From NCBI RefSeq assembly GCF_001429725.1, contig NZ_LMHV01000023.1:186767-250766 (forward strand): a stretch of DNA of 64,000 bases, written 5' to 3'. The translations under genes and the position numbers were made by a program. Below, piece after piece: positions 53,139 to 62,903 of the stretch. Source of the stretch: Rhizobium sp. Root708. GTDB lineage: Bacteria > Pseudomonadota > Alphaproteobacteria > Rhizobiales > Rhizobiaceae. The first letter of the stretch is position 1. Each line of letters starts with the position of its first letter. The notes below the pieces were generated by a model. The model was not told where the DNA came from. It was given only the letters and a program-made list of their open reading frames with translations, and ran no database searches.

Positions 53139-53161
53139 GGTGGCTCCTATCTGATCGGTCT

Positions 53162-53186
53162 AACGCTCAAGACCGTCAAAGGTTGC
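53162..53186 (-). promoter_or_regulatory. EcfG-like promoter of the tiny membrane protein
   Basis: GCAAC (53186-53182), 16 bases, CGTT (53165-53162); perfect -10 and one mismatch in the -35. The -10 ends 23 bases before the ATG at 53138. Confidence 0.45.
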
Positions 53187-53193
53187 CACCAGG

Positions 53194-54258
53194 TCAGCTG
53201 TTCCAGGCTTTTCCGAGCGTATCGGCAACATAGGCACCACGAGAGCCCATCGGCAGCGGAGGCCCCGTCGTGGTGTCTCTCGCCGTCTGGTGTTCGAGCT
53301 CCGCGTTCAGTTCCCCGCCGACGATCAGGATCATGACCGATAGCCACGCCCAGATCAGAAAGCCGATCAGCGCGCCCAGAGTACCGTACGAGGCGCTGTA
53401 GTTCGCGAAGTGGTCGAGATAGAAGGAGAAACCAAGCGACATCACAAACCACGACACCGTGACGAGGACTGCGCCCCATGTCATCCACCGGACTCGCGCC
53501 GGTTCGCGGCTCGGCCCGAAACGATAGACCGCCGTGGTGGCGGAGGTGACAATCAGAACGAGAAGCGGCCAGCGCAAGACAAGTGCGAGATTTTCCTTGA
53601 ACTGATCGAGCCAAAAATAAGACAGCACCAGTGGCATGACGGCAACCAACCCGAGCACCACGATCGCGGCAAGCATCACGCAAAGAGTGAAGCAGAAGCC
53701 GATAACATTGAGCTTGATGAAGCCGCGCTTCTCGGTTTCCTCGTAGGCGACATTCATTGCCTCGAAGACCGCGAGCGTTGCGCTGTGAATGCTCCAAAGC
53801 GCAACAGCCAGTCCAGCAACAAACGTAAAGCCAAGTGTTGCGCTGCGTGTTTCCACCAGATCGGCGATCCTGTCGGCGATGAGGTCGAACGCGCCGGGCG
53901 GCAGCATTCCAGATAGTTCACGCAGGTGATCGGCCATCGCCACCGGATCCGCCACCAATCCATAGATTGCGACAAGAGCCGCAAGCCCCGGAAATAACGC
54001 CAGCAGAAGATAGAATGTCACGCCGGCCGCGATCAGCGTTACGCGGTCAGCCGCCACCTCATGCATCACCCGCCAGAGCACATCGCGCAGCCCCTTGTAG
54101 GGAATTGCCTCCGGCGTAGCTGCATCCCTGCCCCTGTCCGGTGGGTCGGAAACTTCCTTGACGTCAACCTCGGACCCCGATCGCGCGAGCGCAACCAAAC
54201 CGATTAGTCCCACGGAAAAGACAAGCAAGGTTGTCGCACCCACGGTTCTTGATCCCAT
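53194..54258 (-). CDS. YihY/BrkB-family inner-membrane protein
   Basis: A 354-residue protein. One N-terminal membrane helix is followed by DRVTLIAAGVTFYLLLALFPGLAALVAIYG, typical of YihY, and five further segments. FANYSASYGTLGALIGFLIWAWLSVMILIVGGELNAE is the conserved end. Residues beyond the core are a Gly-rich basic tail. Function of the family is unresolved (older annotations as ribonuclease BN are wrong). Start at 54258 after GGAG. Confidence 0.92.
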   Translation of the reverse strand: MGSRTVGATTLLVFSVGLIGLVALARSGSEVDVKEVSDPPDRGRDAATPEAIPYKGLRDVLWRVMHEVAADRVTLIAAGVTFYLLLALFPGLAALVAIYGLVADPVAMADHLRELSGMLPPGAFDLIADRIADLVETRSATLGFTFVAGLAVALWSIHSATLAVFEAMNVAYEETEKRGFIKLNVIGFCFTLCVMLAAIVVLGLVAVMPLVLSYFWLDQFKENLALVLRWPLLVLIVTSATTAVYRFGPSREPARVRWMTWGAVLVTVSWFVMSLGFSFYLDHFANYSASYGTLGALIGFLIWAWLSVMILIVGGELNAELEHQTARDTTTGPPLPMGSRGAYVADTLGKAWNS

Positions 54259-54492
54259 CGCTCTCACTCCATTGCGTTTCAATAACGCCGAGCCAGGGCA
54301 AATGGGTTCATTGCAGTTTCGAGACGACCGCAAGCGGTATCATGGCACCCCTCTTCGCCAGGGGCGGACCTTTCGGTCGAGCTCCGCGTACGCTGATCCG
54401 TTAATCACGGGCCTCATCTTGCCTTCCGTTAAAACCCTCATATCTCACAGAATTCGACGCGCCCTATACTGCCACTGCTTGAGGTCTCACTA

Positions 54493-55983
54493 TTGTCCAC
54501 GACGATATCAACCGGAAATGACGGACTCGACGTAATCCTGAAAGGAGGGCTTTCATCCCGGCGGCTCTACCTTCTCGAAGGAGCGCCCGGCTCCGGCAAG
54601 ACAACCTTGGCCTTGCAGTTTCTGCGTGAGGGCGTGCGCCGCGGAGAGAAGGCGCTTTACATTACCTTGTCCGAAACCGCCGAAGAACTGTCCGCGGTTG
54701 CGGCCTCACACGGTTGGGATAGCGGCGAGTTCGACGTCTTCGAGTTCAGTTCCGCTGCCGAGGTTTTCGGCGATGGCCGCGATCAGTCCATTCTTCATCC
54801 CTGGGAGATGGAGCTTGGCGAAACCATCCGGCTCATTCAGGACGAGGTCGAGAGGGTCCGGCCCAAACGGGTGGTCTTCGACAGCCTTTCCGAAATGCGC
54901 CTGCTTGCGCAGGATCCGCTCAGATACCGCCGCCAGGTTCTTGCCTTGAAGCAGTTTTTTTCGGGCCGCGACACGACAGTCATTCTTGTGGATGACATGA
55001 CCGGCAGTCACGATGGCAGAGACGCCCACCTTCATAGCCTCTGTCACGGCGTTATCACCCTTGAGCGTTTAACGCTGGATTTCGGCGCCGCCCGCCGCCG
55101 GATGCAGGTTCAGAAGCTTCGGGGTATCGATTTCATCGCTGGGTATCACGACTTCACCATCAGGACCGGGGGCCTTGAAATCTATCCTCGTCTGATCGCC
55201 GCCTCCCACCACGCGGAATTCTCCGGAGATATTACGCCAAGCGGAATCGTTGAACTGGATAATCTCCTCGGCGGTGGTCCCCTGCGAGGAACCAGCACGC
55301 TTCTCAGCGGCCCGGCCGGCAGCGGCAAGACGACGATAGCGCTTCAGTATCTTTTCGCTGCATGCGAACGCGGCGAGCCCTGCACCGTTTACGAGTTTGA
55401 CGAACGCCTCGGCACCCTGCTTGTCCGGGCCAAAGCCTTCGGTTTCGATCTTCTACCGCACATCGAAAACGGCACGCTGGTCGTCGAACAGATCGACCCC
55501 GCGGAAATTTCGCCCGGCGAATTCGCCACACGGGTCCGTATCGAGGTCGAGCGTCGAGGCGCCCGGATGATCGTGATCGACAGCCTCAATGGCTATTTGG
55601 CAGCGATGCCGCAGGAGCAACAGCTCATACTCCAGATGCACGAACTCCTGTCCTATCTCAGCCAGAAGGGCGTGGTCACCTTCCTGATCAATCCCCAGAA
55701 TGGCCTCGTCGGCTCCATGTCGACGAACCTGAACATCTCCTACGTCGCCGACAGCGTCGTTCTTTTACGTTTCTTCGAGGCAGAGGGCCGCGTTCGCAAG
55801 GCGATCTCCGTCCTCAAGAACCGCGGCGGTGCGCACGAAGACACCATTCGCGAACTGCGGATCGATAGCGGTGGCATCCGCATCGGCGAGCCGTTGTCGC
55901 AGTTCCGCGGAATTCTCACCGGAACGCCGGAATATCTTGGGGCGAGAGACCCGCTAATGGAAGATCGAGATAGTGACACCTGA
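54493..55983 (+). CDS. KaiC-like double-domain ATPase
   Basis: A 496-residue two-domain RecA-fold ATPase. Domain I: Walker A GAPGSGKTT (residues 30-38), adjacent catalytic Glu residues in LSETAEELS, Walker B VVFDSLSEM. Domain II: Walker A GPAGSGKTT with Lys 279, MIVIDSLNGY. In the stretch matching the KaiC phospho-sites (ISTITD) this protein reads ISYVAD, so Ser 431 is retained as Ser 416 and Thr 432 is replaced by Tyr. TTG start after GAGG. The hybrid kinase gene overlaps its end by 11 bases. No kaiB or kaiA is near, so a clock is not implied. Confidence 0.9.
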   Translation: MSTTISTGNDGLDVILKGGLSSRRLYLLEGAPGSGKTTLALQFLREGVRRGEKALYITLSETAEELSAVAASHGWDSGEFDVFEFSSAAEVFGDGRDQSILHPWEMELGETIRLIQDEVERVRPKRVVFDSLSEMRLLAQDPLRYRRQVLALKQFFSGRDTTVILVDDMTGSHDGRDAHLHSLCHGVITLERLTLDFGAARRRMQVQKLRGIDFIAGYHDFTIRTGGLEIYPRLIAASHHAEFSGDITPSGIVELDNLLGGGPLRGTSTLLSGPAGSGKTTIALQYLFAACERGEPCTVYEFDERLGTLLVRAKAFGFDLLPHIENGTLVVEQIDPAEISPGEFATRVRIEVERRGARMIVIDSLNGYLAAMPQEQQLILQMHELLSYLSQKGVVTFLINPQNGLVGSMSTNLNISYVADSVVLLRFFEAEGRVRKAISVLKNRGGAHEDTIRELRIDSGGIRIGEPLSQFRGILTGTPEYLGARDPLMEDRDSDT

Positions 55984-58078
55984 AGGGCAGCGCATCCTTG
56001 TCAATGCGCCGTTCGGCCGCGATGCTGACAGCGTCGCGTCGCTTCTGCGCGAGCAAAACTACAGTGTCGTCGTATGTCGCGACCTGATCGAGGTCGCGTC
56101 CCTCATCAACGATGAAATCGGCGCCGTTCTTCTTACCGAAGAGGCGCTGATCGAGCACGTCGATGCTTTGAAGACCGCGCTCGAACTCCAGCCATCCTGG
56201 TCCGATGTGCCATTTGTTCTGCTGGCAGCGCCGCGATCCAGTCGAATGCCGAATGTCCGCCTTTCGCAGTTGGCGCTGTTCGATCTGGCGAGCAACAGCG
56301 TCGTTCTGGAACGACCGCTTGGAAAGGCATCCCTTTTCAGTGCCGTAGCGTCCGCGATGCGGCTGCGGCAGAAGCAGTTCCAGATGCGTGACGGGCTCGC
56401 GGAGTTGAACGATAGCGAAACCAGACTGCGTCTCGCCACAAGTGCCGCGGGCATCGGCACCTGGGATTTCGAACCTGCGACCGGCAGGCTCAGCTGGGAC
56501 AAACGCTGCAGATCGATGTTCGGCATCCAATCCGACATGGAAGTGACTTACGAAGGCGCTTTTCTGGCGGGTATGCACCCCGATGATCGCCAACGAGCCG
56601 ACGACGCAGTCAAGGCTGCCCTCGAGCCGACCGGGCGCGGCGAGTACGACATCGAATACCGAACAATCGGCATTGAGGACGGCGCGGAGCGGTGGATCGC
56701 GGCGAAAGGAGGAGCGATATTCGTCGACGGCGTCCCGGTTCGTTTCATTGGAACCGTCATAGATATCAGCGAACGGAAAAGAACGGAGAAGGCGCTGGCG
56801 ACTTCGGAAGCCGCACTCAGGGCAGAACGGCAGGCCCTCGACGAACTCAATCGGACCCTCGAGGAGCGCGTTGTAGAGAGAACTGCCGAGTTGGAAGAGG
56901 AGATGTCAGCACGCGGCCGCGCCGAGGATGCCTTGCGCCAGGCGCAGAAGATGGAAGCGGTCGGTCAGCTGACGGGTGGGATCGCGCACGACTTCAATAA
57001 CATGCTCACGGGCATCATCGGCGGCATCAACATCGCGAAGCGACGGATCGCCAGCGGCCGGTTGGAAGAAGTGGACCGCTTCATGGACGCCGCAACGGAT
57101 TCCGCCAACCGTGCTGCGGCGCTGATCGTACGGCTTCTGGCCTTTTCGCGGCGCCAGACGCTGGACGCCAAGCAGTTAGACGTCGCCGCGCAGCTGAACG
57201 CGACGAAGGAGCTTCTGGAACGCACTCTTCCGGAAACGATCATCGTTGAGATCGTCGTTGATGCGGCCGTCGGAAGCGTGGTCGCCGATGTCAACCAGCT
57301 TGAAAGCGCGCTCCTCAACCTGGCAATCAATGCACGCGACGCGATGCCCGACGGCGGACACCTGACGATAACCGGTACTCGTCACGAAGTCGGCCCCAGC
57401 GACAAAGCCTCGGGACTTGAGCCCGGGCGATATATCGTCATCGCCGTGAAGGACACCGGGGGCGGAATGCCAGCCGAAATCCTGGACAAGGTCTTCGAGC
57501 CCTTCTTCACGACCAAGCCGATCGGACAGGGCACCGGCCTCGGGCTTTCGATGATCTACGGCTTTGCACAGCAGTCCGGCGGACAGGTTCGTATTCATAG
57601 CGCCCCCGGCCAAGGTACCAGGATCGAACTTTATCTGCCCGCCTCCGAGGGAGAGGAGAAAGAGGAAGCCGAATCCAGTGCACATCCGACACCGGAGGGA
57701 CAGGGCCAGACAGTACTGGTGGTCGAGGACGATGACGCCGTCAGGCTTCTGATCTGCGACGTCCTTACGGAATTATCCTATTGTGCCTTGGAGGCCTCCG
57801 CTGCCGGCGGGGCTATTCCGATCCTTTCCGGCGACCAGCCGATCGACCTGATGATCTCGGACGTCGGCCTTCCCGGCATGAATGGTCGACAACTCGCCGA
57901 TGTCGCCCGCCAGCATCGGCCGGATATACCGATCCTGTTTGTTACCGGCTATGCGGAGAATGCCACGACGAAAGCAAGCTTTCTCGGGACGAACATGGCA
58001 ATGATCAGCAAACCCTTCGCTGTCGACACGCTTGCAGCCAAGATCAGCGAGATGGTTACGACGGAGCCGCATCGCTGA
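55973..58078 (+). CDS. Hybrid histidine kinase with a degenerate N-terminal receiver
   Basis: A 701-residue kinase with GTG start inside the KaiC-like gene. Order: receiver-like fold (residues 1-125) in which the Asp position reads AVLLTEEAL and no phospho-acceptor is present; PAS (about 145-270); coiled coil; HisKA with His 339 in GGIAHDFNN; HATPase ([25 protein letters not shown]); C-terminal receiver with Asp 630 ([10 protein letters not shown]). The pseudo-receiver is a plausible docking site for the KaiC-like partner. Confidence 0.9.
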   Translation: MTPEGQRILVNAPFGRDADSVASLLREQNYSVVVCRDLIEVASLINDEIGAVLLTEEALIEHVDALKTALELQPSWSDVPFVLLAAPRSSRMPNVRLSQLALFDLASNSVVLERPLGKASLFSAVASAMRLRQKQFQMRDGLAELNDSETRLRLATSAAGIGTWDFEPATGRLSWDKRCRSMFGIQSDMEVTYEGAFLAGMHPDDRQRADDAVKAALEPTGRGEYDIEYRTIGIEDGAERWIAAKGGAIFVDGVPVRFIGTVIDISERKRTEKALATSEAALRAERQALDELNRTLEERVVERTAELEEEMSARGRAEDALRQAQKMEAVGQLTGGIAHDFNNMLTGIIGGINIAKRRIASGRLEEVDRFMDAATDSANRAAALIVRLLAFSRRQTLDAKQLDVAAQLNATKELLERTLPETIIVEIVVDAAVGSVVADVNQLESALLNLAINARDAMPDGGHLTITGTRHEVGPSDKASGLEPGRYIVIAVKDTGGGMPAEILDKVFEPFFTTKPIGQGTGLGLSMIYGFAQQSGGQVRIHSAPGQGTRIELYLPASEGEEKEEAESSAHPTPEGQGQTVLVVEDDDAVRLLICDVLTELSYCALEASAAGGAIPILSGDQPIDLMISDVGLPGMNGRQLADVARQHRPDIPILFVTGYAENATTKASFLGTNMAMISKPFAVDTLAAKISEMVTTEPHR

Positions 58079-58085
58079 CCACCAA

Positions 58086-58877
58086 CTAGGCTCGTTGCGC
58101 CTGCGTCTTTCTCTTTCCGAGATTGACCACGAGAGCAATGAGAACAGTGCCGACGATGAACACAAACGCAGCCGCCGCGATCGCCGGGCTGATATTCTCT
58201 CTGATGGTCGAGAACATCTGACGCGCCAGCGTGCGCTGATTTGGACCCGCGACGAATAATGTCAACACCACCTCGTCCAACGACGTTGCGAAGGCAAACA
58301 CCGCCCCCGAGATGATGCCTGGCATCGCCAAGGGAAGCGTGACCGTTCGAAGAACGACGTGAGGTGCCGCCCCCATGCTCGCGGCCGCATGCTCGAGGCG
58401 ACGATCGATCCCCTGCAGCGAGGCGGTCACGTTGACCACCACGAAGGGAACGGCGAGAACCGTATGAGCAATGATGACGCCGAGGTAGGTATTGGCCAGC
58501 CCATACTGAGCAAACATCAGCTGCATCCCGACGCCGAGTACGACGGCCGGAACGACCATCGGCAGCAGGAAGACCGTGCGGATGAACCCGAACAGCAGCG
58601 AGACCTTTTTCCCGCGAAGGCCAAGCGAGCCGATCGTGCCGAGCACGGTGGCCAGTAAGGTCGTCCCGGCGCCGATGATCAGGCTGTTGACAATCGACCG
58701 GCGCCAAGCGTCCGCAGTCAACAGTTCCTCGAACCACCGCAGCGAGAAGCTGGGGATAGGATAGTTGAGAAAGACGCTGTTGGTAAATGCCAGCGGCAGG
58801 ATCGCGATCAGCGGCGCCATAAGGAAGAACACGGCGAGGCTTCCGAAGAGGATCTTTGCGAGTGTCAGCGGCTTCAT
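58086..58877 (-). CDS. ABC transporter permease, PotC-like
   Basis: A 263-residue inner-membrane permease with six segments; EAA loop EHAAASMGAAPHVVLRTVTLPLAMPG. ATG at 58877 overlaps the PotB-like stop (ATGA). Last gene of the Pot-type operon. Its stop is 7 bases from the hybrid kinase stop on the opposite strand. Confidence 0.92.
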   Translation of the reverse strand: MKPLTLAKILFGSLAVFFLMAPLIAILPLAFTNSVFLNYPIPSFSLRWFEELLTADAWRRSIVNSLIIGAGTTLLATVLGTIGSLGLRGKKVSLLFGFIRTVFLLPMVVPAVVLGVGMQLMFAQYGLANTYLGVIIAHTVLAVPFVVVNVTASLQGIDRRLEHAAASMGAAPHVVLRTVTLPLAMPGIISGAVFAFATSLDEVVLTLFVAGPNQRTLARQMFSTIRENISPAIAAAAFVFIVGTVLIALVVNLGKRKTQAQRA

Positions 58878-60052
58878 GTCCGGGCCTCCTCGGAAGAGAG
58901 CCGCAGATAGACGACGTAGAGCAGAATTGTCGCGAGAAGCAGCACCAAGCCGAGAGCACCCGCCATTCCCCAGTTTGCCGCGCCGGTGGCGTAGTATGCG
59001 ATCACGGAACTGATCATCTGGTCCTTGGCGCCACCGATCAGCGCCGGGGTGATGTAATAGCCAAGCGCGCTCATGAAGACGAGCAGCGAGCCCGAGACCA
59101 CCCCACGCAGCGAAAGCGGCAGCAGAACGCGGCCGAAAGCACGGATGGGATTTGCTCCGAGCGAAGCTGCCGCGGGCATCAGGTTCTTCGGAATGCCGAT
59201 CAGAACGCTGAATATAGGCAGAACCATAAATGGCAGGAGAACATGCGTCATCGCAATAACGACCCCTACCCTGTTGAATATCAATGGAATGGGACTGCTT
59301 GTCAGACCGATCGCCTGCAGTGACGCGTTGATCAGGCCGTTATCCTGCAGAAGGATGAACCAGGCAGCGGTACGGACGAGAAGCGATGTCCACAGAGGAA
59401 GCAACACCGCGCCTAAAAGCAGCTGACGCACCCAACCGGTGACCGAGGCTGCCACCATCGCAAAAGGCAGGCCGAGCAATATGCAGCATATCGTCACCAT
59501 CGCGGCGGTCGTGAGCGTGCGTATCAGCGTGTCGCGGTTCGCCGACGTGCCCTCAGGGGCATTGGTGATCGATCCGCTGGCGTCGCGGGTCAGATCAACG
59601 GCCGCAAGCAGGTTTCGATCGGTTATCGGCGAGCTCGCGGCATCCTGAATCGCGATCCAGAAAGCCGGATCGCTCCAGCGGTTATCGATCGCTGTCAGGT
59701 CAATGACGTTCTCGTCCGCGGTTACCGCCGATCTGGTTTTGGTCATCAGCGTCCGGAAGCCCGATTTGGCGCTGTTCAGCCGCCGAACGAGGTCCCCAAA
59801 AAGCTCATCATCCTTGATACCCCTGATATCCGCGGCAAACGCCTTCTGGGCTCCGGCCGGAGGCGCGCTTGCCCGATCCCATCCCTTCAAGGCGGATGCG
59901 ACCGTCGGCAGGGCGCGGGACGCAACGGGATCTGACACGGCCGACTTCATCATTGTCGCCAGCGGTGCAACGAAGAAAAGCACGAGGAACAGTGCCAGCG
60001 GCGCTACCAGCAGGAACGATGCAGCCTGTTTCCAGATCCAGCTATCCCTCAT
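58874..60052 (-). CDS. ABC transporter permease, PotB-like with enlarged periplasmic loop
   Basis: A 392-residue permease, well above the usual length of about 290. The extra is an insertion of about 110 residues between TM1 (LLVAPLALFLVLFFVAPL) and the rest, rich in Asp, Thr and Arg (DIRGIKDDELFGDLVRRL). The EAA loop is AAASLGANPIRAFGRVLLPLSLRG. Start at 60052 overlaps the ATPase stop (ATGA). Longer PotB proteins of this kind occur in rhizobia. Confidence 0.9.
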   Translation of the reverse strand: MRDSWIWKQAASFLLVAPLALFLVLFFVAPLATMMKSAVSDPVASRALPTVASALKGWDRASAPPAGAQKAFAADIRGIKDDELFGDLVRRLNSAKSGFRTLMTKTRSAVTADENVIDLTAIDNRWSDPAFWIAIQDAASSPITDRNLLAAVDLTRDASGSITNAPEGTSANRDTLIRTLTTAAMVTICCILLGLPFAMVAASVTGWVRQLLLGAVLLPLWTSLLVRTAAWFILLQDNGLINASLQAIGLTSSPIPLIFNRVGVVIAMTHVLLPFMVLPIFSVLIGIPKNLMPAAASLGANPIRAFGRVLLPLSLRGVVSGSLLVFMSALGYYITPALIGGAKDQMISSVIAYYATGAANWGMAGALGLVLLLATILLYVVYLRLSSEEART

Positions 60053-61113
60053 GATACCATCCAGCAATGATCAGGAGAGAATGACGCCACGACTTCGTCC
60101 CCGATGTTGAGGGGTGACGATTTGCGGTGCGCCTTGATCATCAGATCTTTCCCCTGGCTCTGAACCCGCACCTGTAGATGGTCACCATGGTAGACAATGT
60201 CCGCGACAGTGCCTGTCAGGCGATTGCCAACGGTCGTTTCCGAGTTGATGTCGATCCGTTCAGGCCGGATCGAGACCTTCACCTCGTCTCCGACCTTTGC
60301 TGGCACAGGCGCGTTGACCTCGATGCTCGCGCCACTCGCAAGCAAAATGCCAAGGACACCTTCCCTCGTACTCTGAACCTTGCCGGTAAGAAGGTTGGTC
60401 TCGCCGATGAACTCCGCGACAAACTGTGTTCGCGGGCTGTCATAGATTTGCCCGGGCGTGCCGATCTGCTCGATCTTGCCGTGGTTGAAGATCGCGATCC
60501 GGTCCGACATCGTCAGCGCTTCCGTCTGATCGTGCGTCACGAAGACGATCGTCAGCCCGAGCCGCCGGTGGATGTCGCGAATGTCGAGCTGCATCTGCTC
60601 GCGCAGCTTCTTGTCCAGAGCCCCGAGCGGCTCGTCCATCAGGACGACCTCGGGTTCGAAGACGAGCGCACGCGCAAGCGCCACGCGCTGTTGCTGGCCG
60701 CCGGACAGCTGGATCGGCTTACGTCCCTGGAACGCGCCGAGCTGCACCATGTCGAGCGCTTTTTTGACTCGCTCGGCGATCTGCGAGCGGGAAACGCCTC
60801 TCATTTTCAGCGGAAACGCGACATTCTCGGCGACAGTCATATGGGGAAAGAGCGCGTAGTTCTGAAACACGACGCCCATATTGCGCTTGTATGGCGGGAG
60901 GCCGTCGACCCTTTTGGCATCGACGGAAATCTCTCCGCTTGTCGGCTTCTCGAAGCCCGCCAGCATCATCAGCAGGGTTGTCTTGCCGGATCCCGACGGG
61001 CCGAGCATGCTGACGAACTCTCCCTTGCCGATCGAAAGGTCGAGATCGTCGACCACGGTTATGGGTCCAAACGACTTGCTGACTTTGTCAAATTGAATAA
61101 AGGCGTCGGTCAT
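60049..61113 (-). CDS. ABC transporter ATP-binding protein, PotA-like
   Basis: A 354-residue ATPase: Walker A GPSGSGKTT, Q-loop VFQNYALFPHMTV, signature LSGGQQQRVALARA, Walker B VVLMDEPLGALD, VTHDQ. A C-terminal TOBE domain follows from about residue 260. Start at 61113 (MTDAFIQFDKVSKSFG); the open frame upstream lacks support. Works with the two Pot-type permeases. Confidence 0.94.
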   Translation of the reverse strand: MTDAFIQFDKVSKSFGPITVVDDLDLSIGKGEFVSMLGPSGSGKTTLLMMLAGFEKPTSGEISVDAKRVDGLPPYKRNMGVVFQNYALFPHMTVAENVAFPLKMRGVSRSQIAERVKKALDMVQLGAFQGRKPIQLSGGQQQRVALARALVFEPEVVLMDEPLGALDKKLREQMQLDIRDIHRRLGLTIVFVTHDQTEALTMSDRIAIFNHGKIEQIGTPGQIYDSPRTQFVAEFIGETNLLTGKVQSTREGVLGILLASGASIEVNAPVPAKVGDEVKVSIRPERIDINSETTVGNRLTGTVADIVYHGDHLQVRVQSQGKDLMIKAHRKSSPLNIGDEVVASFSPDHCWMVS

Positions 61114-61164
61114 CAATGCCCACTCTTCTCCCATTCGCGCTGCAAGGTCCGAACAGCGCGACAA

Positions 61165-61184
61165 GGGGCCTCGAAAGAGGCCCC
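61165..61184 (-). other. Intercistronic hairpin after the binding-protein gene
   Basis: Perfect 8-base stem GGGGCCTC / GAGGCCCC with a four-base loop, just after the stop of the solute-binding gene and before the ATPase start. Same position as the hairpin of the sugar operon at 33160, so it probably raises binding-protein level relative to the transporter. Confidence 0.6.
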
Positions 61185-61195
61185 GCACCACAAGA

Positions 61196-62236
61196 TTATT
61201 GACCAAGCCAGGCGTTGAAACGCTGGGTCAATTCTTCAGAATTATCCGTCCAGAAATCAACATCCAGGGGGATCGCACCCTTCAGGTTCGATTCCGAGGT
61301 CGGAGATTCCTTCTGGTACTGTTCGGGCACCAGCTTGGCGGCGCCAAGATTGGGCAGGCCGTAGGCAATGTATTCAGGAAGCTTGGCCTGGTTTTCCGCC
61401 TTGCTCGCATAAGCGATGAAGTCCATGCCTGCGTCCTTGTTCGGGGCGTCCTTCAGGATGACCCAGCTATCGATTGCATAGACGCTTCCCGGGAACACGA
61501 AGCCGAAATGCTTGCCTTCCGAACGGTTGATGCCGGTGATGCGACCGTTATAGGCAGCCGTCATGACCACCTGGCCTGAAGACAGAAGCTGCAGCGGCTG
61601 CGCGCCGGCATCCCACCACACGATGTCGCTCTTCAGTTCGTCGAGCTTCTTGAATGCACGGTCGACGCCGCCTTCGGCGCTGAGGACCTTGTAGACCTGA
61701 TCGGCCGGAACGCCGTCGGCCATCAGGGCGAATTCGAGCGCATACTTTGGACCCTTGCGAAGACCGCGCTTGCCCGGAAACTTCTTGGTATCCCAGAAGT
61801 CGGCCCAGCTCTGCGGCGCTTCCTTCAGCTTCTCGGCATCATAGGAAAGACCTGTGGACCAGACGATGTTGCCGACGCCGCAATCGCTGACGGCAGCCGG
61901 AAGGAAAGCTTCCTTGCCGCCCATCTTCTGCCAGTCGATCTTTTCGTAGATGCCATCGGCGCATCCGAGAGCCAGTTCCTCGGACTCGACTTCGACGACA
62001 TCCCAGGTCGGCGTACCCGCCTTGACCTTGGCCTGAAGAACGCCGTAGCCACCTTCCCAGCTCTCGTCGAGAACAGGCTTGCCGGATTCTTTCGCGTAGG
62101 GCTCAAAGAAAATCTTGCGCTGCGCATCTTGGAAGTTGCCGCCCCAAGACACAACTGTCAGGTCGCGAGCCTGTGCGGCGAGAACGCCGCATGCCAATAC
62201 CGTTGTCGCAATAAGTGATACTCGAAGGAGTTTCAT
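61196..62236 (-). CDS. ABC transporter substrate-binding protein, PotD/PotF-like
   Basis: A 346-residue periplasmic protein; signal peptide MKLLRVSLIATTVLACGVLAAQA, then RDLTVVSWGGNFQDAQRKIFF, WDVVEVESEELALGCADGIYE, and FPGKRGLRKGPKYALEFALM. First gene of the operon. The polyamine-type fold does not prove a polyamine ligand; the neighbouring dehydrogenase suggests an organic acid, sulfonate or amine. Confidence 0.92.
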   Translation of the reverse strand: MKLLRVSLIATTVLACGVLAAQARDLTVVSWGGNFQDAQRKIFFEPYAKESGKPVLDESWEGGYGVLQAKVKAGTPTWDVVEVESEELALGCADGIYEKIDWQKMGGKEAFLPAAVSDCGVGNIVWSTGLSYDAEKLKEAPQSWADFWDTKKFPGKRGLRKGPKYALEFALMADGVPADQVYKVLSAEGGVDRAFKKLDELKSDIVWWDAGAQPLQLLSSGQVVMTAAYNGRITGINRSEGKHFGFVFPGSVYAIDSWVILKDAPNKDAGMDFIAYASKAENQAKLPEYIAYGLPNLGAAKLVPEQYQKESPTSESNLKGAIPLDVDFWTDNSEELTQRFNAWLGQ

Positions 62237-62354
62237 CGAACGTTCCCCTTTTTGGAATTGAACATTGATTAGGAAACCACGTTTTAATCGTTTTGGAAGG
62301 CGGCCGGAGCGGTGTGGTGACTATTCTCACCGCCGGTTAGGGGCGTGGATACAG

Positions 62355-62903
62355 CTAGTAGGTGGGCGGCGTAATCGCACTCAGAATTTCACTCTCGCCC
62401 TCGTGGACATTCCGGAACCGGTGCGGCAGGCGACTATCGAAATAGTAGCCGTCGCCAGGCCCGAGAACTTTCTGCTGTCCGCCGACGGTGATCTCCACCG
62501 CCCCTGACAAGACCATTCCGGCCTCCTGCGCGGCGTGCGTGAAAGCTTCGCCCGAGTCCGCACCGACCGCATATCGTTCGTGCAGCATCAGGAGTTGGCG
62601 ATTTGGATGATCGAGGCCGATGACACGGTATGAGATGGTGTCGACCTTCCCGATCTCCACCAGATCCTGTGCGGTGTAGAAAGGCGTATAGGGCAAGCTC
62701 GACTGCAGATCGGAAAAGAAGCCAGGCAGGGTCGTGCCCAACGCATCAAGGACAGCGCCAAGCGTATCGATGGACGGGCTCATCCGGTCGCGCTCGATCA
62801 GCGAGATCGTTGAATGAGATATCCCGGACCGCGCAGCCAACTCGCGGACGCCCAAGTCACGGCGGCGCCTGAGCTCCCTGAGCTTGCTTCCAATCTTCGG
62901 CAT
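62355..62903 (-). CDS. XRE-cupin transcriptional regulator (PuuR-like)
   Basis: A 182-residue regulator: HTH at residues 8-60 (LRELRRRRDLGVRELAARSG, SHSTISLIERDRMSPSIDTL), then a cupin with VLSGAVEITVGGQQ and GPGDGYYFDSRLPHRFRN. Cupin-XRE regulators sense small catabolic substrates. It lies upstream of the Pot-type operon on the same strand and diverges from the HisD-family gene, so it probably controls both. ATG at 62903 after a GGGGG stretch. Confidence 0.92.
   Translation of the reverse strand: MPKIGSKLRELRRRRDLGVRELAARSGISHSTISLIERDRMSPSIDTLGAVLDALGTTLPGFFSDLQSSLPYTPFYTAQDLVEIGKVDTISYRVIGLDHPNRQLLMLHERYAVGADSGEAFTHAAQEAGMVLSGAVEITVGGQQKVLGPGDGYYFDSRLPHRFRNVHEGESEILSAITPPTY

Noticed and set aside
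53194..54258. Ribonuclease BN
   Set aside because: This old name for YihY proteins came from a mis-assignment; no nuclease motif is visible.
54284..54310. TGAAC-N18-CGTT before the YihY gene
   Set aside because: Spacing of 18 and a -35 mismatch depart from the EcfG rule.
54493..55983. Circadian clock gene kaiC
   Set aside because: No kaiA or kaiB is present and the Thr phospho-site is replaced, so only KaiC-like is claimed.
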